Assembly: GCF_017639205.1 (NCBI RefSeq)
Contig: NZ_CP071139.1
Span: 2,806,001-2,870,000 of the forward strand
Source of the DNA: Streptomyces nojiriensis
GTDB lineage: Bacteria; Actinomycetota; Actinomycetes; Streptomycetales; Streptomycetaceae
Length of the DNA: 64,000 nucleotides
Reading direction: 5' to 3'
Shown here: one piece after another, positions 37,040 through 45,823 of the stretch
How the letters are laid out: each line of letters opens with the position of its first letter
Numbering within the stretch: the first letter of the stretch is position 1
Made by a program: the position numbers and the translations under genes
Notes under the pieces: model-generated
The model's input: only the letters and a program-made list of their open reading frames with translations
Told to the model about the DNA's origin: nothing
The model's database searches: none

Positions 37040-37797
37040 CGACCACCGGCACCGAAGCCACCACCGCCCCGCGCACCGTCTCCCGCGCCGAGTACTGCGT
37101 GATCGCCTGCGCCGAGGCCTGGCGCGGCAACGGCGAGGTGCTCGCCAGCCCGATGGGCCTGATCCCCGCCTTCGGGGCCCGGCTCGCGAAGCGGACCTTC
37201 GCCCCCGACCTGCTGCTGACCGACGGCGAGGCGATGCTCGTCGGGCTCGACGGCACGGCCGAGGGCTGGCTCCCGTACCGGCGCCACCTGACGATGGTCA
37301 CCGGCGGCCGGCGGCACGTGATGATGGGCGCCAGCCAGATCGACCGGTTCGGCAACCAGAACATCTCGTGCATCGGCGACTGGGAGCGGCCGGCCCGCCA
37401 GCTCCTGGGGGTGCGCGGCGCCCCGGTGAACACCCTGAACAACCCGGTGAGCTACTGGGTGCCCAAGCACTCCACCCGGGTCTTCGTCGCGCGCGTCGAC
37501 ATGGTCAGCGGCGTCGGCTACGACCGCGCGGAGGCGGCCGGGGTGACCCGCTTCCACCGCCTCCCCCGGGTGGTCAGCGATCTCGGCGTCCTCGACTTCG
37601 GCGGCCCCGGCCACGCGATGCGGCTGGTCTCCGTGCACCCCGGGGTCACCGTCGCGGAGGTCCGGGCGGCCACCGGGTTCGAGCTGACCGCCGCCGAGGA
37701 GGTCCCGTACACCCGCGAGCCGACCGCCGAGGAACTGCGGCTGATCCGCGAGGTGATCGACCCCAAGGGGCTCCGCGACCGGGAAGTGCGGGTCTGA
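37036..37797 (+). CDS. ipdB: COCHEA-CoA hydrolase beta subunit
   Basis: 253 residues of the CoA-transferase beta family: ASPMGLIPAFGARLAKRTFA, GASQIDRFGNQNISCIGDW, then NTLNNPVSYWVPKHSTRVF and the SDLGVLDFGG strand. It lacks the SENG motif glutamate of true CoA transferases, as expected for IpdB-type hydrolases. It forms the cytoplasmic heterodimer with IpdA. GTG 37036 is coupled to ipdA by a four-base overlap. Length is normal. Confidence 0.9.
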
Positions 37798-37801
37798 CGC
37801 G

Positions 37802-38890
37802 ATGGCGATGGCGACGGCGTTCACGAAGCTGGTCGGGGTCGAGCACCCCCTCGTACAGACGGGCATGGGCTGGGTCGCCGGCCCCCGCCTGGTGTCGGGC
37901 GCGGCGAACGCGGGCGCGCTGGGCATCCTGGCCTCGGCCACGATGACGCTGGACCAGCTGCGTTCGGCGGTCCGCGAGGTCAAGTCCCGCACGCCGGACG
38001 GGACCCCCTTCGGGGTCAATCTGCGGGCGGACGCCGGGGACGCGGCCGAGCGTGCCCAGCTGATCATCGACGAGGGGGTGCGGGTCGCCTCGTTCGCGCT
38101 GGCGCCCTCCGAGGAGCTGATCGGGCGGCTCAAGGACGCGGGCGTGGTCGTGATCCCGTCGATCGGGGCCCGCCGGCACGCCGAGAAGGTGGCCGCGTGG
38201 GGCGCCGACGCCGTGATCGTGCAGGGCGGCGAGGGCGGCGGCCACACCGGGGACGTGGCCACGACGGTGCTCTTGCCGCAGGTCGTGGACGCCGTGGACA
38301 TCCCGGTGATCGCGGCGGGCGGCTTCAGCGACGGGCGCGGCCTGGTGGCGGCCCTGTCGTACGGGGCCGCGGGCATCGCCATGGGCACCCGGTTCCTGCT
38401 GACCTCGGACTCGACCGTCCCGGACGCCGTGAAGGCCGAGTACCTGAAGGCCACGGTCAAGGACGTCACCGTCACCACGGCCGTCGACGGGCTGCCGCAC
38501 CGCATGCTCCGTACGGAGCTGGTCGAGTCCCTGGAGCGGGCGGGCCGCGCCCGGGCGCTGGTCCGGGCGGTCCGGCACGCGGCCGGCTTCCGGAAGCTGT
38601 CCGGGCTGAGCTGGCCGCAGATGGTCCGCGACGGCCTCGCGATGAAACACGGCAAGGACCTGTCCTGGAGCCAGGTCCTGCTCGCCGCGAACACCCCGAT
38701 GCTCCTCAAGGCGTCCATGGTCGAGGGCCGTACGGACCTCGGCGTCATGGCATCGGGCCAGGTCGCGGGGGTGATCGACGATCTGCCGTCCTGTGCGGAG
38801 CTCGTCTCCCGCGTCATGGCCGAAGCACGACAGGCACTGGAATCACTCGAAGCACTGCACTCGCTCCGCACCCTGCCACCACCAGGGTGA
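37802..38890 (+). CDS. ipdC: NADH-dependent flavin oxidoreductase of HIP catabolism
   Basis: 362 residues of the nitronate-monooxygenase-like TIM barrel. HPLVQTGMGWVAGPRLVSGA at the start, GARRHAEKVAAWGADAVIVQ, the FMN-phosphate loop GGEGGGHTGD and VIAAGGFSDGRGLVAAL are in order. IpdC acts on the ring-C/D CoA intermediate before the IpdAB step and in Mycobacterium follows ipdB, as here (4-base gap). ATG 37802; ATG 37808 is also possible. Last gene of the echA20 operon; the tyrosine phosphatase that follows after 30 bases is probably read through but is unrelated. Confidence 0.88.
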   Translation: MAMATAFTKLVGVEHPLVQTGMGWVAGPRLVSGAANAGALGILASATMTLDQLRSAVREVKSRTPDGTPFGVNLRADAGDAAERAQLIIDEGVRVASFALAPSEELIGRLKDAGVVVIPSIGARRHAEKVAAWGADAVIVQGGEGGGHTGDVATTVLLPQVVDAVDIPVIAAGGFSDGRGLVAALSYGAAGIAMGTRFLLTSDSTVPDAVKAEYLKATVKDVTVTTAVDGLPHRMLRTELVESLERAGRARALVRAVRHAAGFRKLSGLSWPQMVRDGLAMKHGKDLSWSQVLLAANTPMLLKASMVEGRTDLGVMASGQVAGVIDDLPSCAELVSRVMAEARQALESLEALHSLRTLPPPG

Positions 38891-38920
38891 TCCCCCTTCT
38901 CCGTCACAGGAGTCGCCCCC

Positions 38921-39856
38921 ATGAGCCGTGCCCGCATCCGCCTGGCGACCGCGGCGGCCGCCGCCGCTCTCGCCGTCGGGACCCTGCCCGCCTCCGCATA
39001 CGCGGCGGCGGGCACCGGAGCCGGGGTCAGCGCCCGGCACCACCAGCACCAACAGCAGGCCGAAACCATTCGCCAGATCCCCCTCCAGAGCGCCGTCAAC
39101 CTCCGGGACATCGGCGGCTACCGCACCTGGACCGGCGGCCAGGTCCGCCAGGGGCTGGTCTACCGCTCCGACGCACTGAGCAAGCTGACCGACGCCGACG
39201 TCACCACCGTCTCCGGTCTCGGCCTCACGAAGGTCGTCGATTTCCGCATTCCGATGGAGCTCCAGTACGACGGCGCCGACCGGCTGCCCACCGGGCTCTC
39301 CCCCACCTCGCGCCCCGTCAGTGACCTCGGCCTCTACGGAACCCTCATCGGCGCGATCGGCAGCGGCGATCCAGCCGTCCAGGAGCAGATGCTCGGCGGC
39401 GGCCGCGCCGAGGCCTACATGCGCGACATCTACCGCACCTTCGTGAGCAGCCCCGAGAACCGGGCGCAGTTCGCGGCGACCCTGCGGGAGATCGCCGACG
39501 GCCGGCAGGGCCCGGTCCTGTACCACTGCACGTCCGGCAAGGACCGGACCGGCTGGATGAGTTACGTCCTGCTGCGCGCCCTCGCCGTCCCCGAGGACAC
39601 CGCGGAGCGCGACTACCTGGCGTCGAACACCTTCCGCGCCGCCTACGACGCCCGGGTGCGGGCGGGCCTCAAGCAGTCCGGCCGGATGCAGAACCCGGAC
39701 CTGCTGATCCCGCTGCAGGAGGTCCGCCAGGACTACCTGGACTCGGCGACAGCGCAACTGGAGGCCGACTACGGGAGCTTCTACGGCTACCTGACGCAGG
39801 GCCTCGGCCTGGATCTGCGGACGCTGGCGAAGCTGCAGGACAGGATGGTCCGGTAG
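38921..39856 (+). CDS. Secreted tyrosine-protein phosphatase
   Basis: 311 residues. A signal peptide (RIRLATAAAAAALAVGTLPA then SAYAAAG) leads to an His/Gln-rich spacer and the phosphatase core of the Y_phosphatase3/PtpB-like family: NLRDIGGYRTWTGGQVRQGL, VVDFRIPMEL, and the P-loop HCTSGKDRTGW with its catalytic Cys and Arg. The C-terminal helices are typical. It would act outside the cell or at the wall on phosphotyrosine, phosphoserine or phosphoinositides. It lies 30 bases after ipdC; a promoter in that gap is hard to see. ATG 38921 follows a CACAGGAGTCG ribosome site. Confidence 0.9.
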   Translation: MSRARIRLATAAAAAALAVGTLPASAYAAAGTGAGVSARHHQHQQQAETIRQIPLQSAVNLRDIGGYRTWTGGQVRQGLVYRSDALSKLTDADVTTVSGLGLTKVVDFRIPMELQYDGADRLPTGLSPTSRPVSDLGLYGTLIGAIGSGDPAVQEQMLGGGRAEAYMRDIYRTFVSSPENRAQFAATLREIADGRQGPVLYHCTSGKDRTGWMSYVLLRALAVPEDTAERDYLASNTFRAAYDARVRAGLKQSGRMQNPDLLIPLQEVRQDYLDSATAQLEADYGSFYGYLTQGLGLDLRTLAKLQDRMVR

Positions 39857-39869
39857 CGGATACGGCTGC

Positions 39870-39898
39870 GCCGGGCAGCGCGCGATGCGCTGCCCGGC
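39870..39898. terminator. Bidirectional terminator between phosphatase and helicase genes
   Basis: Perfect 12-bp stem GCCGGGCAGCGC / GCGCTGCCCGGC with loop GCGAT between two convergent stop codons. Confidence 0.88.
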
Positions 39899-39930
39899 GT
39901 AGGCGTGCGTACGTGTGTGCCCGTTAGGGG

Positions 39931-41619
39931 TCAGACCGCCCGGCGGCGGCCCTGGCCCCCGGAGCCGACCCGGCTGCGCGCGGAAGCCGCGGCCGCGCCA
40001 CCACCGGCGCCACCGCCGCCCGTGCCGCGCCGGCCGCGCTCGCCGGAGCCACCGGCCGCCGCGCCGCCGCCCTGGCCGCCGCGCCGGGCCTGGCCCGAAC
40101 CGGAGGCCGACGGGGCCTGCCCGGAGGCGCCCCCGCCGGAACGCCGGCTACGACCGCCGGCCGCCGGAGCGCCGCCCGTGGCGGCACCGGTGCGCGGCCC
40201 GCCGCCCGAGCGGCGGCGCGAGCCGGATCCCGCACCGGAGCCGGAGCGCGGCTTGGGCGCGGTCGGCTGCGGAACCTCCAGCACGACCGGGATGCCCGAG
40301 GGCTCCTTGGCGCCGGTCAGCCGGGCCAGCTCCTCGTCGGAGGACTTGATCTGCGCGGTGCGCGGGGAGATCCCGGCGTCCGACATCAGACGGGTCATGT
40401 CCCGCTTCTGGTCGGGGAGGACCAGGGTGACCACGCTGCCGGACTCGCCGGCACGGGCGGTACGGCCGCCGCGGTGCAGGTAGTCCTTGTGGTCGGTGGG
40501 CGGGTCCACGTTGACGACGAGGTCCAGGTCGTCGATGTGGATGCCGCGCGCCGCGACGTTGGTGGCGACCAGCGCGGTGACCTCGCCCGTCTTGAACCAG
40601 TCGAGGGTGCGGTTGCGCTGCGGCTGGGAGCGGCCGCCGTGCAGGCCGGAGGCGCGCACGCCGTCGGCGAGGAGCTTCTTGACCATGCGGTCGACCCCGC
40701 GCTTGGTGTCGACGAACATGATCACCCGGCCGTCGCGAGCGGCTATACGCGTCGCCACGGCCTTCTTGTCGGTCTCGTCCATGACGTACAGGACGTGGTG
40801 CTCCATGGTGGTGACCGCACCGGCCGACGGGTCGACGGAGTGGCCGACCGGGTCGGTCAGGAACATCTTGACGAGCTTGTCGATGTTCTTGTCCAGCGTT
40901 GCCGAGAACAGCATCCGCTGGCCTCCGGCCTCGACCTGCTTGAGCAGCGCCGTGACCTGCGGCATGAAGCCCATGTCGGTCATCTGGTCGGCCTCGTCGA
41001 GGACGGTGATGGAGACCTGCGAGAGGTCGGCGTCACCGCGGTCGATGAGGTCCTTCAGGCGGCCGGGAGTGGCGACGAGCACCTCGGCGCCGCGGCGCAG
41101 GGCGCCCGACTGCCGGTTGATCGACATGCCGCCGACGACGGTCGCGATGCGCAGGTTGACGGCCGTGGCGTACGGGGCCAGGGCGTCGGTGACCTGCTGC
41201 GCGAGCTCACGGGTCGGTACGAGGACCAGGGCGAGCGGCGCCTTCGGCTGCGCGCGGCGGCCGGCGGTACGGGCGAGCAGCGCCAGGCCGAAGGCCAGCG
41301 TCTTGCCGGAGCCGGTACGTCCGCGGCCGAGCAGGTCACGGCCGGCGAGGGAGTTCGGCAGCGTCGCGGCCTGGATCGGGAACGGCTCGGTGACGCCCTG
41401 GGCGGCGAGGGTCTTCAGCAGCGCCTCGGGCATGTCCATGTCCCCGAACGACTCGACAGGCGGCAGCGCCGGGGCGATCGGCTCGGGCATGGTGAATTCC
41501 TGAGGCCGGGCGACGGGCGCGGACTTCTGCCGTCCCGCGCCAGACTTCGGACGCCCCTGGGCCGCACCTCGACCCCGGGTGGGGCGGCGGCTGGGTCGTG
41601 CGGAGCTGGAGCTGGTCAT
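39931..41619 (-). CDS. DEAD-box RNA helicase with Gly/Arg/Ser-rich tail
   Basis: 562 residues. All helicase motifs are present: Q motif region EPFPIQAATLPNSLAG, motif I GRGRTGSGKT, PTRELAQQ, ATPGRL, DEAD (VLDEADQM), SAT (LFSATLDK), then domain 2 with VATNVAARGIHI and HRGGRTARAG. From about residue 440 the tail is a low-complexity Gly/Ser/Arg/Ala region that should bind RNA non-specifically. It remodels RNA, probably in the cold, since it lies directly downstream of a cold-shock gene. ATG 41619 follows AGGAGGG. A hairpin separates it from the csp gene, so it gets part of that transcript at most. Confidence 0.93.
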   Translation of the reverse strand: MTSSSSARPSRRPTRGRGAAQGRPKSGAGRQKSAPVARPQEFTMPEPIAPALPPVESFGDMDMPEALLKTLAAQGVTEPFPIQAATLPNSLAGRDLLGRGRTGSGKTLAFGLALLARTAGRRAQPKAPLALVLVPTRELAQQVTDALAPYATAVNLRIATVVGGMSINRQSGALRRGAEVLVATPGRLKDLIDRGDADLSQVSITVLDEADQMTDMGFMPQVTALLKQVEAGGQRMLFSATLDKNIDKLVKMFLTDPVGHSVDPSAGAVTTMEHHVLYVMDETDKKAVATRIAARDGRVIMFVDTKRGVDRMVKKLLADGVRASGLHGGRSQPQRNRTLDWFKTGEVTALVATNVAARGIHIDDLDLVVNVDPPTDHKDYLHRGGRTARAGESGSVVTLVLPDQKRDMTRLMSDAGISPRTAQIKSSDEELARLTGAKEPSGIPVVLEVPQPTAPKPRSGSGAGSGSRRRSGGGPRTGAATGGAPAAGGRSRRSGGGASGQAPSASGSGQARRGGQGGGAAAGGSGERGRRGTGGGGAGGGAAAASARSRVGSGGQGRRRAV

Positions 41620-41674
41620 GCGAGAAAGCCCTCCTGAAACCGGCAGGTAAAACAAAGGTCGAGACAGCAGACAA

Positions 41675-41708
41675 GCCGGGGCCCGCACCTCGCGGTGCGG
41701 ACCCCGGC
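41675..41708 (-). terminator. Hairpin between cold-shock gene and helicase gene
   Basis: 15-bp stem GCCGGGGCCCGCACC / GGTGCGGACCCCGGC with one mismatch and loop TCGC, 12 bases past the csp stop on the minus strand. Likely a partial terminator. Confidence 0.78.
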
Positions 41709-41720
41709 ATGCTGAAGAAC

Positions 41721-41924
41721 TTAGGCGGGGATGATGTTCTCCGCCTGGGGGCCCTTCTGGCCCTGGGTGACGTCGAAGGACACGCGCTGGCCCTCCTGGA
41801 GCTCACGGAAGCCCTGGGTGGCGATGTTCGAGTAGTGGGCGAAGACGTCCGGGCCGCCACCGTCCTGCTCGATGAAGCCGAAGCCCTTTTCCGAGTTGAA
41901 CCACTTCACGGTGCCAAGTGCCAT
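41721..41924 (-). CDS. Cold-shock protein (CspA family)
   Basis: 67 residues, a single OB-fold cold-shock domain. RNP1 is in [14 protein letters not shown] and RNP2 in DVFAHYS; the end NIIPA is usual. It binds single-stranded RNA and DNA and prevents mRNA structure at low temperature or acts constitutively. ATG 41924 has AGGAGAT at ideal spacing; the longer in-frame reading lies within the leader. The long leader contains a terminator-like hairpin (separate entry), suggesting RNA-level control. A DEAD-box helicase follows downstream. Confidence 0.96.
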   Translation of the reverse strand: MALGTVKWFNSEKGFGFIEQDGGGPDVFAHYSNIATQGFRELQEGQRVSFDVTQGQKGPQAENIIPA

Positions 41925-41973
41925 TTTAAATCTCCTGAATAGGCGGCAAAGGGCCCCATCCGGAGATTCCGGC

Positions 41974-42013
41974 AAAACAATAAAAGCGCCTGAGGATCAT
42001 TCCCGTCAGGCGC
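41974..42013 (-). promoter_or_regulatory. Terminator-like hairpin in the csp leader
   Basis: On the minus strand GCGCCTGA pairs with TCAGGCGC around a 12-base loop, and the 3' arm is followed directly by TTTTATTGTTTT. This is the form of an intrinsic terminator, yet it lies about 50 bases upstream of the csp start codon. It could be an attenuator released in the cold, or the terminator of a short leader RNA. Confidence 0.6.
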
Positions 42014-42366
42014 ACATAAAGTTCATGGGTACCACAACTGCAACGAGATCTAAGCTAGCACACCTCGCTGCGGGGAGTCCCGGGGCGAGGGGTGTGACCT
42101 GCGCCCTCCGTCCCGTCGGCCTGCGGTGCAGCGGCCGGCCCGGGGGGCGGTCGGCGGGCCGGAGCCCCCGTCCCCCTTGGGTCGTGGGCGGCCCGGCCCC
42201 TTCCGGACACCCGCCCCGGCCCTGCGGCCCGGCTCCGCCCTCGGCGAAAAGTTCACCCCTACGTGTCCGCCCGGGCCGACCGGTGCGGGGCGGTACGGGC
42301 GGTACGGGCGGTTACGGGCCGCGGAAGTCCCTGGCGGCCGCCGACCCCAGCTGGTTTGATCACGGA
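42014..42366. other. Gene-free region between csp and SIMPL genes
   Basis: About 350 bp without a gene. The end near csp (42014-42070) is more AT-rich and should hold the csp promoter. The rest is a GC-rich stretch with short repeats such as GGTACGGGC (42288-42320), which leads into the SIMPL gene promoter. Nothing else recognised. Confidence 0.5.
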
Positions 42367-43008
42367 ATGGCAGCGATCAAGGAGCCCTGGGGGCTCAGTG
42401 TGCTCGGCGCGGGCAGCGTGTCCGCCGAACCCCGGCTCGCCCACGTGGACCTGGCGGTGGACCTCCTCGCCCCGACACCGAAGGCGGCCTTCGCCGAGGC
42501 GGGCGCGGCGGTGACCCGGCTGCGGGACGTGCTGCGCGAGCACGGCATACCGGACTCCGACGTGTCCGGCTCACGCCTGCAGCTCACCTCGCAGTACAAG
42601 GGATACGGCGCGGACCGGACCTTCCACGGCTACGGCTGCGTGGCCACGTACACCGTGCGGACGGAGGCCCTGGCCGGGCTGGAGCTGCTGATCGAGGACG
42701 CGGTCACGGCCGGCGCGAACCGCGTCGACGCCGTGCGGTTCGAGGTGGAGGACAAGCCCGCGATGCGGGACGAGGCCCGGCGCCGGGCGGTGGCGGCCGC
42801 CCGGCGCAAGGCCGAGGTGTACGCGCAGGCGTGCGGGGTCCGGCTGGGGCCGGTCATCCACATCGAGGACGTGGACCCGGAGTCGATGGGGGGCCACAGC
42901 CACGGCCGCCGCACGGGCGGGGACCCCGAGGACGACGGCGCCCTGACCCCGGGCTCGGTACGCGTCGAGGCGGCCGTCCTCCTCGGCTTCGCCCTGCTCC
43001 CGGAGTGA
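42367..43008 (+). CDS. SIMPL (DUF541) domain protein, second copy
   Basis: 213 residues: LSVLGAGSVSAEPRLAHVDL at the start, a long helix with AAVTRLRDVLREHGIPDSDV, LQLTSQYKGYGADRTFHGYG and RRRAVAAARRKAEVYAQACG, then a final beta strand VRVEAAVLLGFAL. It is a different paralogue from the one at 15773 (low similarity outside the fold). No signal peptide. ATG 42367 fits the first strand; the frame stays open upstream without coding content. Function unknown. It is convergent with fadA6. Confidence 0.82.
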   Translation: MAAIKEPWGLSVLGAGSVSAEPRLAHVDLAVDLLAPTPKAAFAEAGAAVTRLRDVLREHGIPDSDVSGSRLQLTSQYKGYGADRTFHGYGCVATYTVRTEALAGLELLIEDAVTAGANRVDAVRFEVEDKPAMRDEARRRAVAAARRKAEVYAQACGVRLGPVIHIEDVDPESMGGHSHGRRTGGDPEDDGALTPGSVRVEAAVLLGFALLPE

Positions 43009-43043
43009 CCGCCGGGCCGCCGCCGCCCCGAGCCGGGCGCCGA

Positions 43044-43092
43044 CAGCCGCTCGATGATCGTCACGTTGGCCCGGCCGCCGCCCTCGCACATG
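43044..43092 (-). repeat. Duplicated 3' end of fadA6
   Basis: 49 bp that repeat the last coding bases of fadA6 (43201-43249) with one mismatch, in the same orientation, 157 bp away. Translated on the minus strand it gives CEGGGRANVTIIERL, the thiolase C-terminus. Similarity extends a little beyond the coding end (about 10 bp of CGAGCCGGG). It is a non-functional tail copy, probably left by a tandem duplication and deletion. Confidence 0.85.
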
Positions 43093-43197
43093 ACCCCTCC
43101 CCTCACGGCCCCCTCGCACCGCTCGGCCCGGGGGGCCTCGCAGGCTTCGGCGGCCTGCGCCGGCCTCCGGCCGACGGGTGCCGCTCCGAGCCGGGGC

Positions 43198-44355
43198 CTA
43201 CAGCCGCTCGATGATCGTCACGTTGGCCTGGCCGCCGCCCTCGCACATGGTCTGGAGGCCGAAGCGGCCGCCGGTGCGTTCCAGTTCGTGCAGGAGGGTG
43301 GTCATCAGCTTCACCCCGGTCGCCCCCAGGGGGTGGCCGAGCGCGATCGCCCCGCCGTTGACGTTGACCCGCTCCGGGTCGGCGCCGGTCTCCTTCAGCC
43401 AGGCCAGCACCACCGGGGCGAACGCCTCGTTGATCTCCACCAGGTCGATGTCGGCCAGTGACATGCCGGTCTTCTTCAGTGCGTACGCCGTGGCGGGGAT
43501 CGGCGCGGACAGCATGCGGATGGGGTCCTCGCCCCGTACCGAGAGGTGGTGGATGCGGGCCCGCGGCCGCAGTCCGTGTTCCCGTACCGCCCGCTCGGAG
43601 GCGATCAGCATGGCCGCCGCCCCGTCCGAGACCTGGGAGGAGACGGCCGCCGTGATGGTGCCGCCCTCGACCACCGGCTTCAGGGTGGCCATCTTCTCCA
43701 GGGTCGTGTCCCGGCGCGGGCCCTCGTCCACGCTCACGTCCCCGTACGCCACCGTCTCGCGCGCGAAGCGGCCCTCGTCGATGGCCCGGATCGCCCGCCG
43801 GTGGGAACGCAGGGCGAACTCCTCCATGTCCTGCCGGGTGATCCCCCACTTCCGCGCGATCAGCTGGGCGCCGTGGAACTGGTTCACCGGGGCGTCTCCG
43901 TACCGGGCCCGCCAGCCCGCCGAGCCCGCGTACGGCCCCTCCGTGAAGCCCAGCGGCTCCGCCGCCTGCCGCGAGGCGAAGGCGATCGGGATCATCGACA
44001 TGTTCTGGGTGCCGCCCGCGACCACCAGGTCCTGGGTGCCGGACAGGACGCCCTGCGCCGCGAAGTGCACGGCCTGCTGCGAGGACCCGCACTGGCGGTC
44101 GACGGTGACCCCGGGGACCTCCTCGGGCAGGCCGGCCGCCAGCCAGGCCGTCCGGGCGATGTCCCCGGCCTGCGGCCCCACCGTGTCGAGGCAGCCGAAC
44201 ACCACGTCCTCCACGGCGGCCGGGTCCACCCCGGACCGCTCGATCAGTGCCTTCAGGACGTGTGCGCCCAGGTCGGCCGGGTGGACGGCGGACAGGCCGC
44301 CGTTCCGCCGCCCCACGGGGGTGCGTACCGCATCGACTATGTAGGCCTCGGGCAT
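43198..44355 (-). CDS. fadA6: Acetyl-CoA acetyltransferase (steroid ring C/D thiolase)
   Basis: 385-residue thiolase. The nucleophile C89 is in TVDRQCGSSQQAVH; NEAFAPVVLAW, GGAIALGHPLGATG (His) and CEGGGQANV (second Cys) complete the active site. The head MPEAYIVDAVRTPVGRRNGG is typical. In the HIP pathway FadA6 splits the last beta-ketoacyl-CoA product. ATG 44355 has GAGGAGAC upstream. It follows kstR2 after 26 bases and is last in the ipdF-kstR2-fadA6 operon, as in M. tuberculosis. The name rests on this synteny; as a thiolase it is certain. Confidence 0.9.
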   Translation of the reverse strand: MPEAYIVDAVRTPVGRRNGGLSAVHPADLGAHVLKALIERSGVDPAAVEDVVFGCLDTVGPQAGDIARTAWLAAGLPEEVPGVTVDRQCGSSQQAVHFAAQGVLSGTQDLVVAGGTQNMSMIPIAFASRQAAEPLGFTEGPYAGSAGWRARYGDAPVNQFHGAQLIARKWGITRQDMEEFALRSHRRAIRAIDEGRFARETVAYGDVSVDEGPRRDTTLEKMATLKPVVEGGTITAAVSSQVSDGAAAMLIASERAVREHGLRPRARIHHLSVRGEDPIRMLSAPIPATAYALKKTGMSLADIDLVEINEAFAPVVLAWLKETGADPERVNVNGGAIALGHPLGATGVKLMTTLLHELERTGGRFGLQTMCEGGGQANVTIIERL

Positions 44356-44381
44356 CGGGTCTCCTCGGACGGTCGGGTCGG

Positions 44382-45014
44382 TCAGGTGGGGCGCAGTGCG
44401 ATCCCGTCCAGCACCATCGACAGGTACTGGCGGGCGATCTCCTCGGGGCTGTGCTGGCCGCCCGGCCGGTACCAGGAGGCAGCCACCCACACCGTGTCGC
44501 GCACGAAGCGGTAGGTGAGGCGGATGTCGAGGTCGGCGCGGAAGACCTTGGCCGCGACCCCCCGCTCCAGGGTCCCGAGCCACGCCTTCTCGAACTTCTG
44601 CTGCGAGTCGGACAGGTAGTGGAAGCGGGGCTGGGCGGAGAGGGTGCGGGACTCCTTCTGGTAGATGGCGACGGCGGCGCGGTGCCGGTCGATCTCCCGG
44701 AAGGACTCGGTGACGAGGGCCTCGATGGTCTCCCTGGGGCCGAGGCCTGCGGCGAGGACGGTGTCGTACCCGTCCCACAGTTCGGTCAGGAAGGCCGAGA
44801 GGATCTCGTCGAGCATCGATTCCTTGGAATCGAAGTGGTAGTAGAGGCTGCCGGCGAGCATGCCGGCGGCGTCGGCGATCTTGCGGACGGTGGTGGCGTT
44901 GTAGCCCTGCGCGGCGAAGACCTCGGCGGCGGTGTCGAGGAGTTCACGACGCCGTTCCGGGGAGGCCGTCACCTGCGGCTTCTTCTTCTGGGCTGTCGGC
45001 TTGTTCGTTGGCAC
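44382..45014 (-). CDS. kstR2: TetR-family repressor of HIP catabolism
   Basis: 210 residues. After a Lys/Gln/Pro head the TetR HTH spans about 18-65 (RRRELLDTAAEVFAAQGYNA, then VRKIADAAGMLAGSLYYHFD with the recognition helix), followed by the all-helical ligand domain. KstR2 senses HIP-CoA in mycobacteria and represses this set of genes. Its place between ipdF and fadA6 and the two matching palindromes at 35395 and 46094 support the name. GTG 45014 is taken as the start with GAGAATGGG upstream. It should repress its own operon through the site at 46094. Confidence 0.9.
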   Translation of the reverse strand: MPTNKPTAQKKKPQVTASPERRRELLDTAAEVFAAQGYNATTVRKIADAAGMLAGSLYYHFDSKESMLDEILSAFLTELWDGYDTVLAAGLGPRETIEALVTESFREIDRHRAAVAIYQKESRTLSAQPRFHYLSDSQQKFEKAWLGTLERGVAAKVFRADLDIRLTYRFVRDTVWVAASWYRPGGQHSPEEIARQYLSMVLDGIALRPT

Positions 45015-45040
45015 GCGCCCATTCTCGGCCAGGACACCCC

Positions 45041-45823
45041 TTAGGCGTGCTGGCTGCTGACCGACACCGTCTCGCCGGTCATGTACGACGAGTAGGCGCT
45101 GGCCAGGAAGACGATGACGTTGGCGACCTCCCACGGTTCGGCGTACCGGCCGAAGGCCTCGCGGGCGGTGAGTTCGGCCAGGAGCTCCTCGCTGGTGACC
45201 TTCGCCAGGTGCGGGTGCATGGCCAGGCTCGGGGCGACCGCGTTGACGCGTACGCCGAACTCCGCGGCCTCCAGGGCCGCGCAGCGGGTCAGCGCCATCA
45301 CCCCGGCCTTGGCGGCGGCGTAGTGGGCCTGGCCGGTCTGGGCGCGCCAGCCGATGACGGAGGCGTTGTTGACAATCACTCCGCCGCCGCCGGAGGCCTT
45401 GAGGGCGCGCAGGGCGGCGCGGGTGCAGCGGAAGGTTCCGTTCAGGGTGACGTCGAGGACGCGGGACCACTGGGTGTCGGTCATGTCGACGAGGGCGGCG
45501 GTGCCGCCGAGGCCGGCGTTGTTGACGACGATGTCGAGGCGGCCGTGGGTGTGCTCGGCGAGCGCGAAGAGGGCCCGGACCTGGTCCTCGTCTGTGACGT
45601 CGCAGGGCAGGGAGGTGACGCGGTCCGCGCCGAACTCGGCGGCGAGCGCCTCCTCGGTCTCCTTCAGGCGGCGGGCGTGGGCGTCGCCGATGACGATGCG
45701 GGCGCCCTCCTCCAGGAGGCGGCGGGCGGTGGCTCCGCCGATCCCGGCCCCGGCGGCGGCGGTGACGACGGCGGTGCGGTCCTTCAGCAGTCCGTGCCCG
45801 GGGACATAGTCGGGGGTGTTCAC
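45041..45823 (-). CDS. ipdF: SDR, 5-hydroxy HIP-CoA reductase/dehydrogenase
   Basis: 260 residues of the SDR family. The cofactor loop is TAVVTAAAGAGIGGATARRL, NNAGLGGTAALVDM follows, and the catalytic Ser, Tyr and Lys lie in NASVIGWRAQTGQAHYAAAK. IpdF handles the 5-keto/5-hydroxy step of HIP-CoA. GTG 45823 overlaps the stop of the fadE30 remnant by four bases and has AAGGAGG upstream. Order fadE30-ipdF-kstR2-fadA6 equals that in M. tuberculosis as I recall it. Intact. Confidence 0.88.
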   Translation of the reverse strand: MNTPDYVPGHGLLKDRTAVVTAAAGAGIGGATARRLLEEGARIVIGDAHARRLKETEEALAAEFGADRVTSLPCDVTDEDQVRALFALAEHTHGRLDIVVNNAGLGGTAALVDMTDTQWSRVLDVTLNGTFRCTRAALRALKASGGGGVIVNNASVIGWRAQTGQAHYAAAKAGVMALTRCAALEAAEFGVRVNAVAPSLAMHPHLAKVTSEELLAELTAREAFGRYAEPWEVANVIVFLASAYSSYMTGETVSVSSQHA

